DNA of 64,000 nt from Microbacterium sp. cx-55 (GCF_021117345.1 NZ_CP088261.1:1674001-1738000); one strand, 5' to 3'. Counted from the stretch's first letter, positions 56,181 to 64,000 are shown. The notes: generated by a model not told the origin, from the letters alone. A program made the numbers and translations.

Positions 56181-56254
56181 TAGGGCGGGTGGGACTTGAA
56201 CCCACGATCGTCGGGTTATGAGCCCGCTGCCTTGACCAGCTTGGCCACCGCCCC
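56181..56254 (-). tRNA. tRNA with anticodon CAT (tRNA-Met, possibly tRNA-Ile2)
   Basis: A 74-nt cloverleaf on the minus strand. The acceptor stem ggggcgg pairs with ccgccct, with a G1-U72 wobble. The D arm is ggccaagctggtcaaggc, the anticodon stem is gcggg/cccga with loop ctcataa, and the T arm is gtggg/cccac. The anticodon CAT fits elongator Met, or Ile if the C is modified to lysidine. It lacks the three G-C pairs of an initiator. CCA is not encoded. Confidence 0.9.
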
Positions 56255-56286
56255 CTGTGAGGAAAAGCCTAGTGCCCGGCGCCGGG

Positions 56287-57273
56287 CTACTTCTCGTCGC
56301 CGAGTCGCCCGCGCAGAATCGGGAGTTCCTGGCTGTCGCTCACGATCTGCGGGTGATTCTTCGTCAGCGAGAACACGCCGTAGATCGCGATCACACCGGC
56401 CAACACGAAGCCGCCGATCGCCCACGGACCGGCGGTCGCCGCTTCCTGCAGGATGACGAGACCGATCAGCACCGCGACGATCGGGTCGATGACGGTGAGC
56501 CCGGCGATCACCAGATCGGGCGGGCCGACCGAGTACGCAGTCTGCACGAAGTACGCGCCGACCGACACGGCCAGCAGAAGTCCGACGATGCACAGCACAC
56601 TCAGCCAGCCGAAGTCGCCCGACTGGATGTTCTTGATGACGACCTTGGCCAGGGTCGCGACGAAGGCGTACAGCACCCCGGCGGCGGCGATGTAGAACAG
56701 CGCCGCGCCGTGCGCACGCCGAAGCAGGAGCCACAGTGTCGTGAGCACCGCAAGAACGACGACCAACAGACCGAGGATCGTGAGCAGCTGACTGTCGGAG
56801 ATCGGCATCTCGGTGGCGACGAACGCGGCGATCGTGACGAACACGAGAATGCCGCCGATGCAGAACGCGATCGATCGAATCGACGCGCCGGTCGGCTTGT
56901 GACCCGAGACCCGTGCATTCAGGAGCGTGGTGATGACCAGCGACACCGCCCCGAGCGGCTGCACCAGGATGAGCGGTGCGAACGCCAGGGCGGCGAGCTG
57001 ACAGGCGATCGCGAGTCCGAGCATGACGGTACCGGCGACCCACGAAGGGCGGGTCAGAAGCTGCAGGAGCTGCCCGCCGCTCAGTCCGCTCGATCCCGAC
57101 GAACCCGAGATGCGTTCGACCTTCATGACACCGCGGTGCTGGTACTGCGCGCCGAAAGACATGAACACCGCGCCGAGCAACGCCAGCGGAATGCCGATCA
57201 GGATGCCGGGATCCCGGAACACTCCGATGAGCCCATCGGCGACATCGTCCAGGATCACATCGGTCCAGATCAC
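56287..57273 (-). CDS. DMT superfamily (EamA/NIPA-like) transporter
   Basis: A 328-residue integral membrane protein with about nine or ten hydrophobic helices, including GIPLALLGAVFMSFGAQYQHRG, FAPLILVQPLGAVSLVITTLL and VIDPIVAVLIGLVILQE. The two-fold arrangement with VQPLG and DPIVAVLIG motifs is typical of the drug/metabolite transporter superfamily. The cargo is unknown; NIPA-type magnesium transport is one possibility. GTG at 57273 with AAGGGT before it is used; a second GTG five codons on is possible. It diverges from def. Confidence 0.85.
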   Translation of the reverse strand: MIWTDVILDDVADGLIGVFRDPGILIGIPLALLGAVFMSFGAQYQHRGVMKVERISGSSGSSGLSGGQLLQLLTRPSWVAGTVMLGLAIACQLAALAFAPLILVQPLGAVSLVITTLLNARVSGHKPTGASIRSIAFCIGGILVFVTIAAFVATEMPISDSQLLTILGLLVVVLAVLTTLWLLLRRAHGAALFYIAAAGVLYAFVATLAKVVIKNIQSGDFGWLSVLCIVGLLLAVSVGAYFVQTAYSVGPPDLVIAGLTVIDPIVAVLIGLVILQEAATAGPWAIGGFVLAGVIAIYGVFSLTKNHPQIVSDSQELPILRGRLGDEK

Positions 57274-57303
57274 CCTTAGACACTAACGGCGAACCCGGCT
57301 CGA

Positions 57304-57315
57304 TAGGCTCAAGGC
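57304..57315 (+). promoter_or_regulatory. Leaderless -10 element of def
   Basis: TAGGCT at 57304-57309, six bases, then GTG. It shares a 42-bp divergent region with the transporter gene. Confidence 0.55.
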
Positions 57316-57882
57316 GTGGCCGTACTCCCGATTCGCATCATGGGCGATCCCGTCCTGCACTCCCCCGCCTCACCCGTCGAAGAGGTGACGGACGAGATCC
57401 GCACCCTCGTCGCGGACATGTTCGAGACCATGGACCGCGCCCCCGGCGTCGGACTCGCCGCACCTCAGGTCGGCGTGCCGCTGCGCATCTACACCTACTC
57501 GTACCCCGACGATGACGGCACCGCGTGGCGGGGGGTCATCCTTAATCCGGAGCTCTGGATCACCCCGGCCGAGCCGGGCGATCCCGATCCCGACGAGGAG
57601 TCGGAGGGATGCCTGTCGTTCCCCGGCGAACGCTTTCCGCTTCGTCGTTCCGAGCGCGCCCGGGTGACCGGCACAGACCTCGACGGTGCCCCCGTGGTCA
57701 TCGAGGTCGACGGATGGCGTGCACGCATCATGCAGCACGAGTTCGATCATCTCGACGGAATTCTCTACATCGACCGGCTCGGCGACGCCGATTGGAAGAC
57801 GACTCAGAAGATCGCTCGCAAGCGCGGGTGGGGGCGGCCGGGCAGCGCATGGTTGCCGGGCGTCGACGATCTCGACGCCTGA
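57316..57882 (+). CDS. def: Peptide deformylase
   Basis: A 188-residue metalloenzyme that removes the formyl group from new protein N-termini. All three family motifs are present: GVGLAAPQVG (residues 44-53), EGCLS with metal ligand Cys99, and HEFDH with ligands His141 and His145 and catalytic Glu142. The C-terminal extension after IDRLGD is typical of actinobacteria. The GTG start follows TAGGCT by six bases. Confidence 0.96.
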   Translation: MAVLPIRIMGDPVLHSPASPVEEVTDEIRTLVADMFETMDRAPGVGLAAPQVGVPLRIYTYSYPDDDGTAWRGVILNPELWITPAEPGDPDPDEESEGCLSFPGERFPLRRSERARVTGTDLDGAPVVIEVDGWRARIMQHEFDHLDGILYIDRLGDADWKTTQKIARKRGWGRPGSAWLPGVDDLDA

Positions 57883-57902
57883 TCCGCCGCAGACGGCAAC
57901 GA

Positions 57903-57949
57903 CGAAGCCCGGATCGAGGCGGTCATCCCGCCATCGATCCGGGCTTTCG
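57903..57949. terminator. Bidirectional terminator between def and the SPFH gene
   Basis: A long stem: outer arms cgaagcccggatcga and tcgatccgggctttcg (one bulged base) enclose a second ggcgg/ccgcc stem. It lies between converging genes, 21 bp from one stop and 5 bp from the other. Confidence 0.85.
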
Positions 57950-57953
57950 TGGA

Positions 57954-59384
57954 TCAGAAGGCTTCCGCAGTCCCGGGGTCGGTCGTCGCCTTCGGCGCCT
58001 GTGCGGGGGTGCCCGCGCTGTGCGCCTGCTCGGGAACCGTTCCTCCCGCGCTTCCCTCGGCGATCGCGTGCCCGATCGCCCGTCCCTGGATGATCTCGGC
58101 GAGATCGATTCCCGTCGCGGCGCGGACTGCGTCGAACGTCGCCCGGAGACCGCCTGCGGACTCGTTCGCCAGATGGCTGCTGGCGCCCTCGCCTCCGAGC
58201 ACGGTGATGGACCCGACCTTGTCGTAGCCCTTCGCGAACTCGGTCATCATGGGCACGAGCGCCTCGAGCGCCCGCTGCGCGAGAAGCGCCTGCTGGTTCT
58301 TGCTGAGAGCATCGGCCTCGGCGGAGATCGCCGAAGCGCGTGCCTCACCGGCCAAGCGCACGGCATCCGCATCCGCCTCCGCGCGCAAACGCGTCGCGGC
58401 AGCCTCCTGCGTCGCGATCTCTGCCTGCGCCTGCGCGGCACGGATCTTGGCGTACGCATCCGCGTCCGCGTTCCGCTCGCGCTGGTACAGGTTCGCGTCG
58501 GCGACCTTCTTGACCTCGGAATCGAGCCGGGCCTGAGTGTTCTCCGCTTCCTGCAGCAGCACCGCCTGCTGGCGTTCGGCGCGCTCCAGCGTTTCGGCCT
58601 GCTCCGCTTCGGCGTTGGCACGACCGACCTGCGCCTTCGCGGCCGCGGAGTTCTTGTCGAGGGCGGTCTGCTCGATGAGGTTCGCCTCGTCGGTCGCGAT
58701 CTGCCGCGCCCGGATCTCGCGGTGGGCGTTGATGTTCGCCACCTCCGCGTCGCGCTTGACGCGCTCGACCTCGGTCGCGCCGAGCGCCGCGATGTAGCCG
58801 TTCAGGTCGGTGATGCCCTGGATCTGGAACGAGTCGAGGATCAGACCCTGCGACGACAGATCCGCCTTGATGCCTTCGGCGATCTGATCGGACAGCCGCT
58901 GCCGGTCGCGCATGAGCTCTTCGACCGTCAGCGTGGCGACGACCCCGCGAAGCGCACCCTCGAGCTGCTCGGTGGTGAACTGCTCGATGGCCTTGTCCTG
59001 CGACGCGAAGCGCTCGGCTGCACGGCGCACGGATTCCGGATCGGATCCGATCTTGACGAGGGCGACACCGCTCACGTTCACCGTGACACCGTTGGACGAC
59101 TGCGCGGTCGGCTCCATCTTGATCTGTCGCGCGCGCAGCGAGATCATCTCGGCGCGCTGCGTCAGTGGGTTGACGATCGCCCCACCACCGGTGATGACGG
59201 TGATGCGCGACGTCTCACCGTCGCTGCGCTTCTGGCGCTTACCGACGATGACGAGCGCTTCGTCGGCCTTCGCCACGCGGTACCAGGCGCGGATGAGAAC
59301 CGCGACGATCACGAGCACGACGATGAGAATGACGACGCCGATGAGGGCGAACAGTCCGATCGCTCCGAGGGCAGCGAACTCCAT
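57954..59384 (-). CDS. SPFH/flotillin-like membrane protein
   Basis: A 476-residue flotillin-type scaffold protein. An N-terminal membrane helix (LGAIGLFALIGVVILIVVLVIVAVLIRAW) is followed by the SPFH domain (ADEALVIVGKR to about residue 200) and then a long Ala/Glu/Gln-rich coiled coil. It ends with LVPMMTEFAKGYDKVGSITVLGG, a flotillin hallmark, and a Thr/Ala-rich tail. Flotillins organise membrane microdomains. ATG at 59384 follows AGGAGG by four bases; a start 11 codons earlier lacks such a site. No NfeD-type partner gene is adjacent. Confidence 0.92.
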   Translation of the reverse strand: MEFAALGAIGLFALIGVVILIVVLVIVAVLIRAWYRVAKADEALVIVGKRQKRSDGETSRITVITGGGAIVNPLTQRAEMISLRARQIKMEPTAQSSNGVTVNVSGVALVKIGSDPESVRRAAERFASQDKAIEQFTTEQLEGALRGVVATLTVEELMRDRQRLSDQIAEGIKADLSSQGLILDSFQIQGITDLNGYIAALGATEVERVKRDAEVANINAHREIRARQIATDEANLIEQTALDKNSAAAKAQVGRANAEAEQAETLERAERQQAVLLQEAENTQARLDSEVKKVADANLYQRERNADADAYAKIRAAQAQAEIATQEAAATRLRAEADADAVRLAGEARASAISAEADALSKNQQALLAQRALEALVPMMTEFAKGYDKVGSITVLGGEGASSHLANESAGGLRATFDAVRAATGIDLAEIIQGRAIGHAIAEGSAGGTVPEQAHSAGTPAQAPKATTDPGTAEAF

Positions 59385-59494
59385 TGGTCCTCCTGTGGGG
59401 TCGTTCGGCACCGACATTCGGATGCCGCCTTCTCTCCAGCCTATCCGGAGCGGCCCGAGCGACAGAGGGTTTTGGACAGTCCGTCCAAACCGGC

Positions 59495-59796
59495 GCTCCA
59501 CCCACGCGCCAGGTTCCTGCTCCCGCGCCTCAGATCGGTAGCGCGGATGCAGGAAAGTGACGCGCGGGGCTGAAGGCTCGCTGCGCGGGGTGTTCTGGGC
59601 GGGGCAGCCCCCCGCCGGCCATCGGCCGGCTCCCGCCAATCCCGATGCCAGCCCCGCCCAGAACACCCCGCTCCGCTGTGCGTCCGCGTCCGGTCGTTCC
59701 GCCTCGGACGCTCCACCCACGCGCCAGTTTCCTGCTCCCGCGCCTCAGATCTGTAGCGCGGATGCAGGAAAGTGGCGCGCGGGGGCTGAAGGCTCG
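59495..59796. repeat. Composite repeat: 86-bp direct repeats flanking a long inverted repeat
   Basis: Two direct repeats, 59495-59580 and 59710-59796, are nearly identical, differing at a handful of bases. Each begins gctccacccacgcgcca and ends ctgaaggctcg. Within each, cgcgcca-N-tttcctgc near the start is inverted near the end, so each repeat also folds on itself. The 129 bp between them carries a perfect 20-bp inverted repeat. No gene is present in 59385-59827. Confidence 0.9.
59586..59670. repeat. Perfect 20-bp inverted repeat with inner hairpin
   Basis: Arms at 59586-59605 and 59651-59670 are exact complements (cggggtgttctgggcggggc on the left). The 45-base interior contains gccggcc-atc-ggccggc, so the whole element can form one long cruciform or RNA hairpin. 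It lies between the two 86-bp direct repeats. Confidence 0.9.
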
Positions 59797-59827
59797 CGAG
59801 GGTGTGGGTGAGTGACGGCGCTCGGGG

Positions 59828-60916
59828 TCAGTCGCCCGTCGTGGCGCTGGCCTTCGCGCGCTCCTGCGCGAGGGCCTCGGCAACGGCGCGCTCGACCCGT
59901 TCGGCCTCCCCCGCATCCCGCGCGCGCTTCCGGCCGCGACGACCGCGGAAGAACAGGACCGCCGCGACCGCCAGCAGCAGAACCAGGATCAGAAGCGTCC
60001 ACGGCACGGCCCATCCGGTCGCCGACGCCGTGACCGCGTCGAGCGGAGCGGTCGATCCCGCCGCATCCGTCACGAGCGGCGTGAGCGTCGCCGTCGCCGT
60101 CAGCAAGACGACGGCCGGCACATCGCGAACCGTGACGGTCTGGGTCCATTCCTCGCCGGGGAGAAGAGTCGGCGTCGGGTCCACCGCATCCGCGTCTGTC
60201 GGGAACATCCCGAACAGGCCGCTCACCTGAGCGGTTTGCGCAGCGGATGCGGAGACGTTGCCGGTGTTGTGCAGCGTGTACGTGAGCGTCGCGTCACCTC
60301 CGACGAACGGGTTCCATCCGCCGTTCCACGCGACATGCACGTCATCGACGCTCAGCGAAGGCGCGAGTTCCCCACCGACCCGCAGATCGAGGCGCACGGC
60401 GAGGCGGCGGTCGACGTTGACCCCGGCGGCCTGATCGGGCACGGTCAGGGAGGTCACGACCCCGCCCGCATAGTCGCCCGGAGTCGCGTTCTGCGGGACC
60501 GAAACGGTGAACGGCACGGTCGCGACCTGTCCCGGACCCACGGTGATGTGGTCGTTGTCGGGCGTGACCCACGCTCCGACGCCGTGGGATTCCTCGCCCG
60601 CCACGAGCAACGCGAGCTGGCCGTCGTCCGAGGTGTAGCCGTCGATCGCATAGAGATCGAGTTCGACGGCCTGGGCGCCGCGGTTCGTGATCACGATGCC
60701 GTCCGACACGCTCGAACCCGGCTCCACGGTGTAGCCGAAGCTCGTTCTGCTGTCCCCTCGCTCGTTCGACGCGGTGCGAACGGTCCACGTCACCTCATCG
60801 GCCGTATCGGCGAAGGCGGCGGGAACGGTGAGGAGCGAGGCTGCCGCCGCGATCGTCGCCGCACCGATCAGGATGGCACGGCGGACGCGGCGTGAATACG
60901 AGGACGAAGTGTGCAC
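59828..60916 (-). CDS. DUF916-like secreted membrane-anchored protein
   Basis: A 362-residue cell-surface protein. The signal peptide is RRAILIGAATIAAAASLLTVPAAFADTADE. The extracellular part (VTWTVRTASNERGDSRTSFGYTVEPGSSVSDGIVITNRG, TVGPGQVATVPFTVSVPQNATPGDYAGGVV) has the beta-sandwich pattern of DUF916 (peptidoglycan-binding half of WxL-interacting proteins). A C-terminal helix WTLLILVLLLAVAAVLFF and a basic, Ala/Glu-rich cytoplasmic tail follow. GTG at 60916 is assumed; the ribosome site is weak. It lies 86 bp downstream of a phosphoesterase gene with a WxL-like tail, and the two are probably partners. Confidence 0.82.
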   Translation of the reverse strand: MHTSSSYSRRVRRAILIGAATIAAAASLLTVPAAFADTADEVTWTVRTASNERGDSRTSFGYTVEPGSSVSDGIVITNRGAQAVELDLYAIDGYTSDDGQLALLVAGEESHGVGAWVTPDNDHITVGPGQVATVPFTVSVPQNATPGDYAGGVVTSLTVPDQAAGVNVDRRLAVRLDLRVGGELAPSLSVDDVHVAWNGGWNPFVGGDATLTYTLHNTGNVSASAAQTAQVSGLFGMFPTDADAVDPTPTLLPGEEWTQTVTVRDVPAVVLLTATATLTPLVTDAAGSTAPLDAVTASATGWAVPWTLLILVLLLAVAAVLFFRGRRGRKRARDAGEAERVERAVAEALAQERAKASATTGD

Positions 60917-61002
60917 GACGGGGGCTTTCTGTGTGTGGAGATGAACAGGGTCTGCGGGAGGAGGACCCTGGGTCCCCCTCCCGCAGACGACGGGAAACGC
61001 GC

Positions 61003-62973
61003 TCAGCCGGCCAGCGCGGTGACCGTCAGCGTGGCGCGGTAGGTGCCCTTGTCGGTCGCATCCGGGATCTTCAGATCCAGGTCGGCGCCGAGCACCGCAG
61101 AACCACGGTCGTGTCCTTGGGCTGCGGAACCGAGCACGCGCGAGATCGCGAGCCCCTTGCCGCCGTCCCACCCGGAGCCGACGGCGGCACCGGCGGTCGC
61201 ACCCGCACCCGCCGTGACCACGCGCGGCGTCCAGCCGAGATTGTCACCCGGGAAGGTCTTCGACCCGTCCTGGAACTCACCGACGACCGCCGAGAGCGAC
61301 CAGGGCGACTGCGCAGCCCGCGTGTCCGACACCGCGATCGGGTTGATCGCGCCGGTCGCCTCGAAGTAGCCGTCCTTCTCGACGGCCGTGCCGAGGTCGA
61401 CGAGGCCGTTCTGACCGTCGATCGTCCAGCCGAACTCGCCCGGGGCCGCCGCAGGCACGTCGACCTGGATCTCCTGCCCGTCACCGTGATCGGGGTGGAT
61501 GGTCACCTGGTCGATGATCGAGCCGATCGGCTTGGCCGCGGCCGTGCCGTTGTTCGGGCCGCACCAGAGAACCTTGCCGAGCTCGACCGCCGCGTTCGGC
61601 GCATCGCACGTGCCGCTGCGGATCCCCTCGACGACCAGAGCGTCCTTCTTCACCTGCACCTTGACGTAGCTGCGCACGTGCTCCTGGTTCTCAACCGAGC
61701 CGTACCAGTAGTTGCCCGGGTTCAGCGGGTCGGCGCCGTTGCCCGCGCCGGAAGTTCCGCTCGCGTCGGGTGCGGTGATGTCGTAGTACTTCGAACCGGA
61801 TGCGGAGTTCGCGGTCACGTACACGACCCCACCCGGCCCTTCGAAGACCTCATCCTGCCCGGGCTGCTCGTCGGGGTTCGCCTTGGCGCCGTTCTTGATC
61901 TCGTAGGTGCGGGCGTAGCTGTGGTCGTGACCCTGGAGCACCAGGTCGACGCCGAGGTTCGAGAACGTCGTCGGGAAGTCGACGCGACGCACCTTGTTGT
62001 CGGAGTCCTTCGCGTGGTCGGCCGGCGAGTAGATCGAGTGGTGGAACACCAGCACCGTGTACTTCGCTTCGCCGCCGTGCTTGTTCACGACGTCCGTCAC
62101 GTACGAGACGTGCGCCGCATCGCCGCCACCGGTGGCGTTGTCGTAGCTGTTGCTGTTCAGGTCGATGAACAGCACGTCCTTGTAGATGTACCAGTAATCA
62201 CCGCCCGACTCCGTGGCCGTGTTGCCCTTGCGGTAGTAGGCCGAGGAGTAGTCCGTGTTCGGCGTGTAGAAGTGCTGCTCGTACGCCTTGCCGCCGACGT
62301 CGTGGTTTCCGATCGTCGCCGCCCACGGGTACTGGCGAAGCTGGTCGGGTGCGAGGAACGCGTCCCACTGGGTCTCGGTGTTCGCGGTCTCCACCTGGTC
62401 GCCGCCCGACACGAGAAGCTCCGCGTTCGGGTTCGCGGAGGTCGCGACGGCGAGCGTGTCTGCCCAGCCGGCGCCATCCTTCGCCACGTTGCCGGACGAA
62501 CCGATCTGCGGGTCGCCGAGGAACAGGAAGTCGTAGTCCCCCTCGAAGGACTGCGTCTTGAACGAGTAGGTCTGGGACCACGCGCCATCGGAGCCGACCC
62601 GGTACGAGTACTGCGTGTTCTCCTGCAGCCCCGAGAGCGCCGCGTGCCGGTTGTACCCGCCGCTCGAGGCGATGTTCGCTGTTCCCGTCGCCGTGAACGA
62701 CGTGGCGCCGGTGGCCGGGAACACGCCGCCGACGACGGCCGTGGTCGGGACGAGCTGAACGATCTGCGCGGAGTCGTCGGAGCTGTACCAGGAGACGACG
62801 CGCTGCGTCTCATCGGCGCCGACACCGAGCACGATTCCCGTGTACGACGCGCCGGCTGCGTAAGCGGCCGCGGGCACGAGGGACGCACCGATCACGGCGG
62901 TCGCCGCGATCGCGGCCGCCGATAGCCACATCGCCGCCCGGCGACGAGGCTGGTGAGATTCGAGCAGGAGCAT
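61003..62973 (-). CDS. Secreted metallophosphoesterase with C-terminal WxL-like domain
   Basis: A 656-residue exported protein. The signal peptide ends near VPAAAYAAG. An N-terminal fibronectin-like, purple-acid-phosphatase domain (about residues 45-140) precedes the calcineurin-type catalytic domain, with LGDPQIGSSG, GGDQVETANTE, GNHD, FHHSIYS and GHDHSYAR supplying the metal ligands. The last 120 residues (SDTRAAQSPWSLSAVVGEFQ through TYRATLTVTALAG) look like a WxL surface domain. It likely dephosphorylates extracellular substrates while attached to the wall. Ribosome site AAGAAGAGAA precedes the ATG. Confidence 0.9.
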   Translation of the reverse strand: MLLLESHQPRRRAAMWLSAAAIAATAVIGASLVPAAAYAAGASYTGIVLGVGADETQRVVSWYSSDDSAQIVQLVPTTAVVGGVFPATGATSFTATGTANIASSGGYNRHAALSGLQENTQYSYRVGSDGAWSQTYSFKTQSFEGDYDFLFLGDPQIGSSGNVAKDGAGWADTLAVATSANPNAELLVSGGDQVETANTETQWDAFLAPDQLRQYPWAATIGNHDVGGKAYEQHFYTPNTDYSSAYYRKGNTATESGGDYWYIYKDVLFIDLNSNSYDNATGGGDAAHVSYVTDVVNKHGGEAKYTVLVFHHSIYSPADHAKDSDNKVRRVDFPTTFSNLGVDLVLQGHDHSYARTYEIKNGAKANPDEQPGQDEVFEGPGGVVYVTANSASGSKYYDITAPDASGTSGAGNGADPLNPGNYWYGSVENQEHVRSYVKVQVKKDALVVEGIRSGTCDAPNAAVELGKVLWCGPNNGTAAAKPIGSIIDQVTIHPDHGDGQEIQVDVPAAAPGEFGWTIDGQNGLVDLGTAVEKDGYFEATGAINPIAVSDTRAAQSPWSLSAVVGEFQDGSKTFPGDNLGWTPRVVTAGAGATAGAAVGSGWDGGKGLAISRVLGSAAQGHDRGSAVLGADLDLKIPDATDKGTYRATLTVTALAG

Positions 62974-63116
62974 GGATTCTCTTCTTTCTCAGGTGGAGGG
63001 GGAAGTCGCTGCGAGGTCCCCGAATCTGAGAATCAACCCAGAAGCTTGCGAGCGTGTGAACGGACGACGACGCACGCACGCGACGCGCACGAACGGTCGT
63101 CATGCACCGGGTGACG

Positions 63117-64000
63117 TCACTGGCCGAGCAGGCGCTCGACGAACCAGATGAGCCCGAAGACGGTCACCGTGACGGCCATCAGACCCGTCGCCCACGTGCC
63201 GATCCGGGGCGAACGGCGACGCAGAAGCACGAGGAGCGGGAAGACGATCACGATGATGCCGAGTTGCACGGTCTCGATGCCGACGTTGAACACGAGAAGA
63301 ATCCACAGCAGTGTCCACGACCAGGGTTCGTCGATGCCGAGCGCGGAGGCGAAGCCGAGTCCGTGCACCAGCCCGAACAGGAAGACGACCCCGATCCGCA
63401 GCCAGCCGGGGCCATCGATCCCGCCGTAACCGCTGCGTGCGGTGAGCTCGGTGGCCACGCGCCCCCGACGCGCGAGGTTCCACAGGTGCCAGGCACCCAC
63501 GATCGCGATGGACAGCGCGATGATCGGCTCGATGATCGTCGCGGGCACGCCCAGCAGTCCGGTCGCCGCCAGGATGAACGTCACCGAGTGCGCCACCGTG
63601 AACGCGGTCGCCGCGAACACCAGCTCGCGAAGGCGCCGGGATCCGGCGATCAGAGCCAGCAGGAACAGGATGTGATCGATACCGCTGAGGAGATGCTCCG
63701 CCCCGAGCAGGAAGAACTCGCCGAAACGCTCCCCGATGCTCTGGGCCGTCGAGAACGACGGATGCTCCGCGTCGAGCGCGGCGCTCCCGGTGTGCACCCC
63801 GACCTCGTACGTGAGGATGGTTTTCGTCCCCGTGACGAAGCCTTCCGCATCCGGGAACAGATCCGACGCCACCGTGTACGCGGCGTCATCTCCCGCCGCC
63901 CCCGGCGGGCAGTCGTAGTCGATGATCACGGCCGCGTACGGGACTCCGTCGCGCTCCGTCATCTCCACCGATTCGCCCACGACCGGAGCGCACGCCGCGT
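63117..64000 (-). CDS. HupE/UreJ-family membrane protein, N-terminus beyond the window
   Basis: At least 294 residues, open to the window edge. An extracytoplasmic region (VPYAAVIIDYDCPPGAAGDDAAYTVASDLFPDAEG) is followed by about six membrane helices. The conserved histidine-rich helix motif HLLSGIDHILFLLAL and FGLVHGLGFASALG identify the HupE/UreJ_2 family, whose members are proposed metal permeases or are of unknown role. It lies upstream of the metallophosphoesterase and DUF916-like genes on the same strand, separated by 143 bp. The signal peptide would lie outside the window. Confidence 0.88.
   Translation of the reverse strand, partial: AACAPVVGESVEMTERDGVPYAAVIIDYDCPPGAAGDDAAYTVASDLFPDAEGFVTGTKTILTYEVGVHTGSAALDAEHPSFSTAQSIGERFGEFFLLGAEHLLSGIDHILFLLALIAGSRRLRELVFAATAFTVAHSVTFILAATGLLGVPATIIEPIIALSIAIVGAWHLWNLARRGRVATELTARSGYGGIDGPGWLRIGVVFLFGLVHGLGFASALGIDEPWSWTLLWILLVFNVGIETVQLGIIVIVFPLLVLLRRRSPRIGTWATGLMAVTVTVFGLIWFVERLLGQ

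Noticed and set aside
1..64000. Insertion sequences, prophage genes or toxin-antitoxin pairs
   Set aside because: No transposase, integrase, phage structural or toxin-like product was recognised in any plausible reading frame.

Overview
The window is a 64 kb piece of a high-GC actinobacterial chromosome. It looks like Microbacteriaceae, most likely Microbacterium or a close relative. Four things point there: very high GC with GTG and TTG starts, many TANNNT-N6-start leaderless promoters, constant use of the word GGATGC/GCATCC inside genes, and the conserved actinobacterial block dut, DUF3093, DUF4193, sepH, parC, parE, rpoD. No phage, insertion sequence, CRISPR array or obvious island was found. 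Nearly all genes are core housekeeping genes.

Layout: 1-2443, fatty-acid beta-oxidation (thiolase end and FadB/FadJ type protein). 2504-7454, dxs and aconitase; the aconitase upstream region carries a perfect 28-bp palindrome. 7594-12533, DUF3159-DUF3710-dut and then DUF3093, DUF4193, sepH and a phosphodiesterase. 12594-17658, convergent parC and parE (topoisomerase IV) separated by a 0.5 kb repeat block. 17826-23208, a DUF7455 protein, then a tightly packed minus-strand series rpoD-murT-gatD-alrC-alr. 23404-30394, PAC2 protein, pepA, lpd, sucB and a membrane pseudokinase-like protein. 30514-38760, DUF4191, RDD and a nitrogen group (glnA, glnE, second glnA). 38865-42847, a small conserved protein, polyphosphate glucokinase, RNase P RNA, a family A DNA polymerase and a zinc-ribbon protein. 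42993-45713, ssuBAC sulfonate transporter. 45748-46407, tRNA-Val, tandem repeats and two overlapping mini-ORFs ahead of aceE. 46407-53964, aceE, fasR and the FAS-II operon fabD-fabH-acpP-fabF. 54116-57882, DUF3145, a CoA-transferase, tRNA-CAT, a DMT transporter and def. 57954-64000, an SPFH/flotillin protein, a repeat element, and a surface group made of a DUF916-like protein, a metallophosphoesterase with a WxL-like tail, and a HupE/UreJ protein cut by the window edge.

The most unusual part is the murT-gatD-alrC-alr series. The GatD homologue has lost both glutaminase residues (catalytic Cys and His), its MurT partner contains no cysteine and so has no zinc ribbon, and the alanine-racemase function is divided between two proteins that lack complementary catalytic residues: one keeps the PLP lysine but has no catalytic tyrosine, the other keeps the tyrosine but has Arg in place of the lysine and almost no barrel. 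Microbacteriaceae make group B peptidoglycan, in which the alpha-carboxyl of D-Glu carries the cross-bridge rather than an amide. I therefore infer that this cassette may be a re-purposed MurT/GatD system for that linkage, with a composite racemase supplying a D-amino acid. This is a hypothesis drawn from the residues; it has not been demonstrated.

Other notable points are the palindrome upstream of acnA, the translationally chained mini-ORFs before aceE, a candidate FasR operator before fabD, several hairpin-forming repeat families, and the widespread leaderless promoter architecture.
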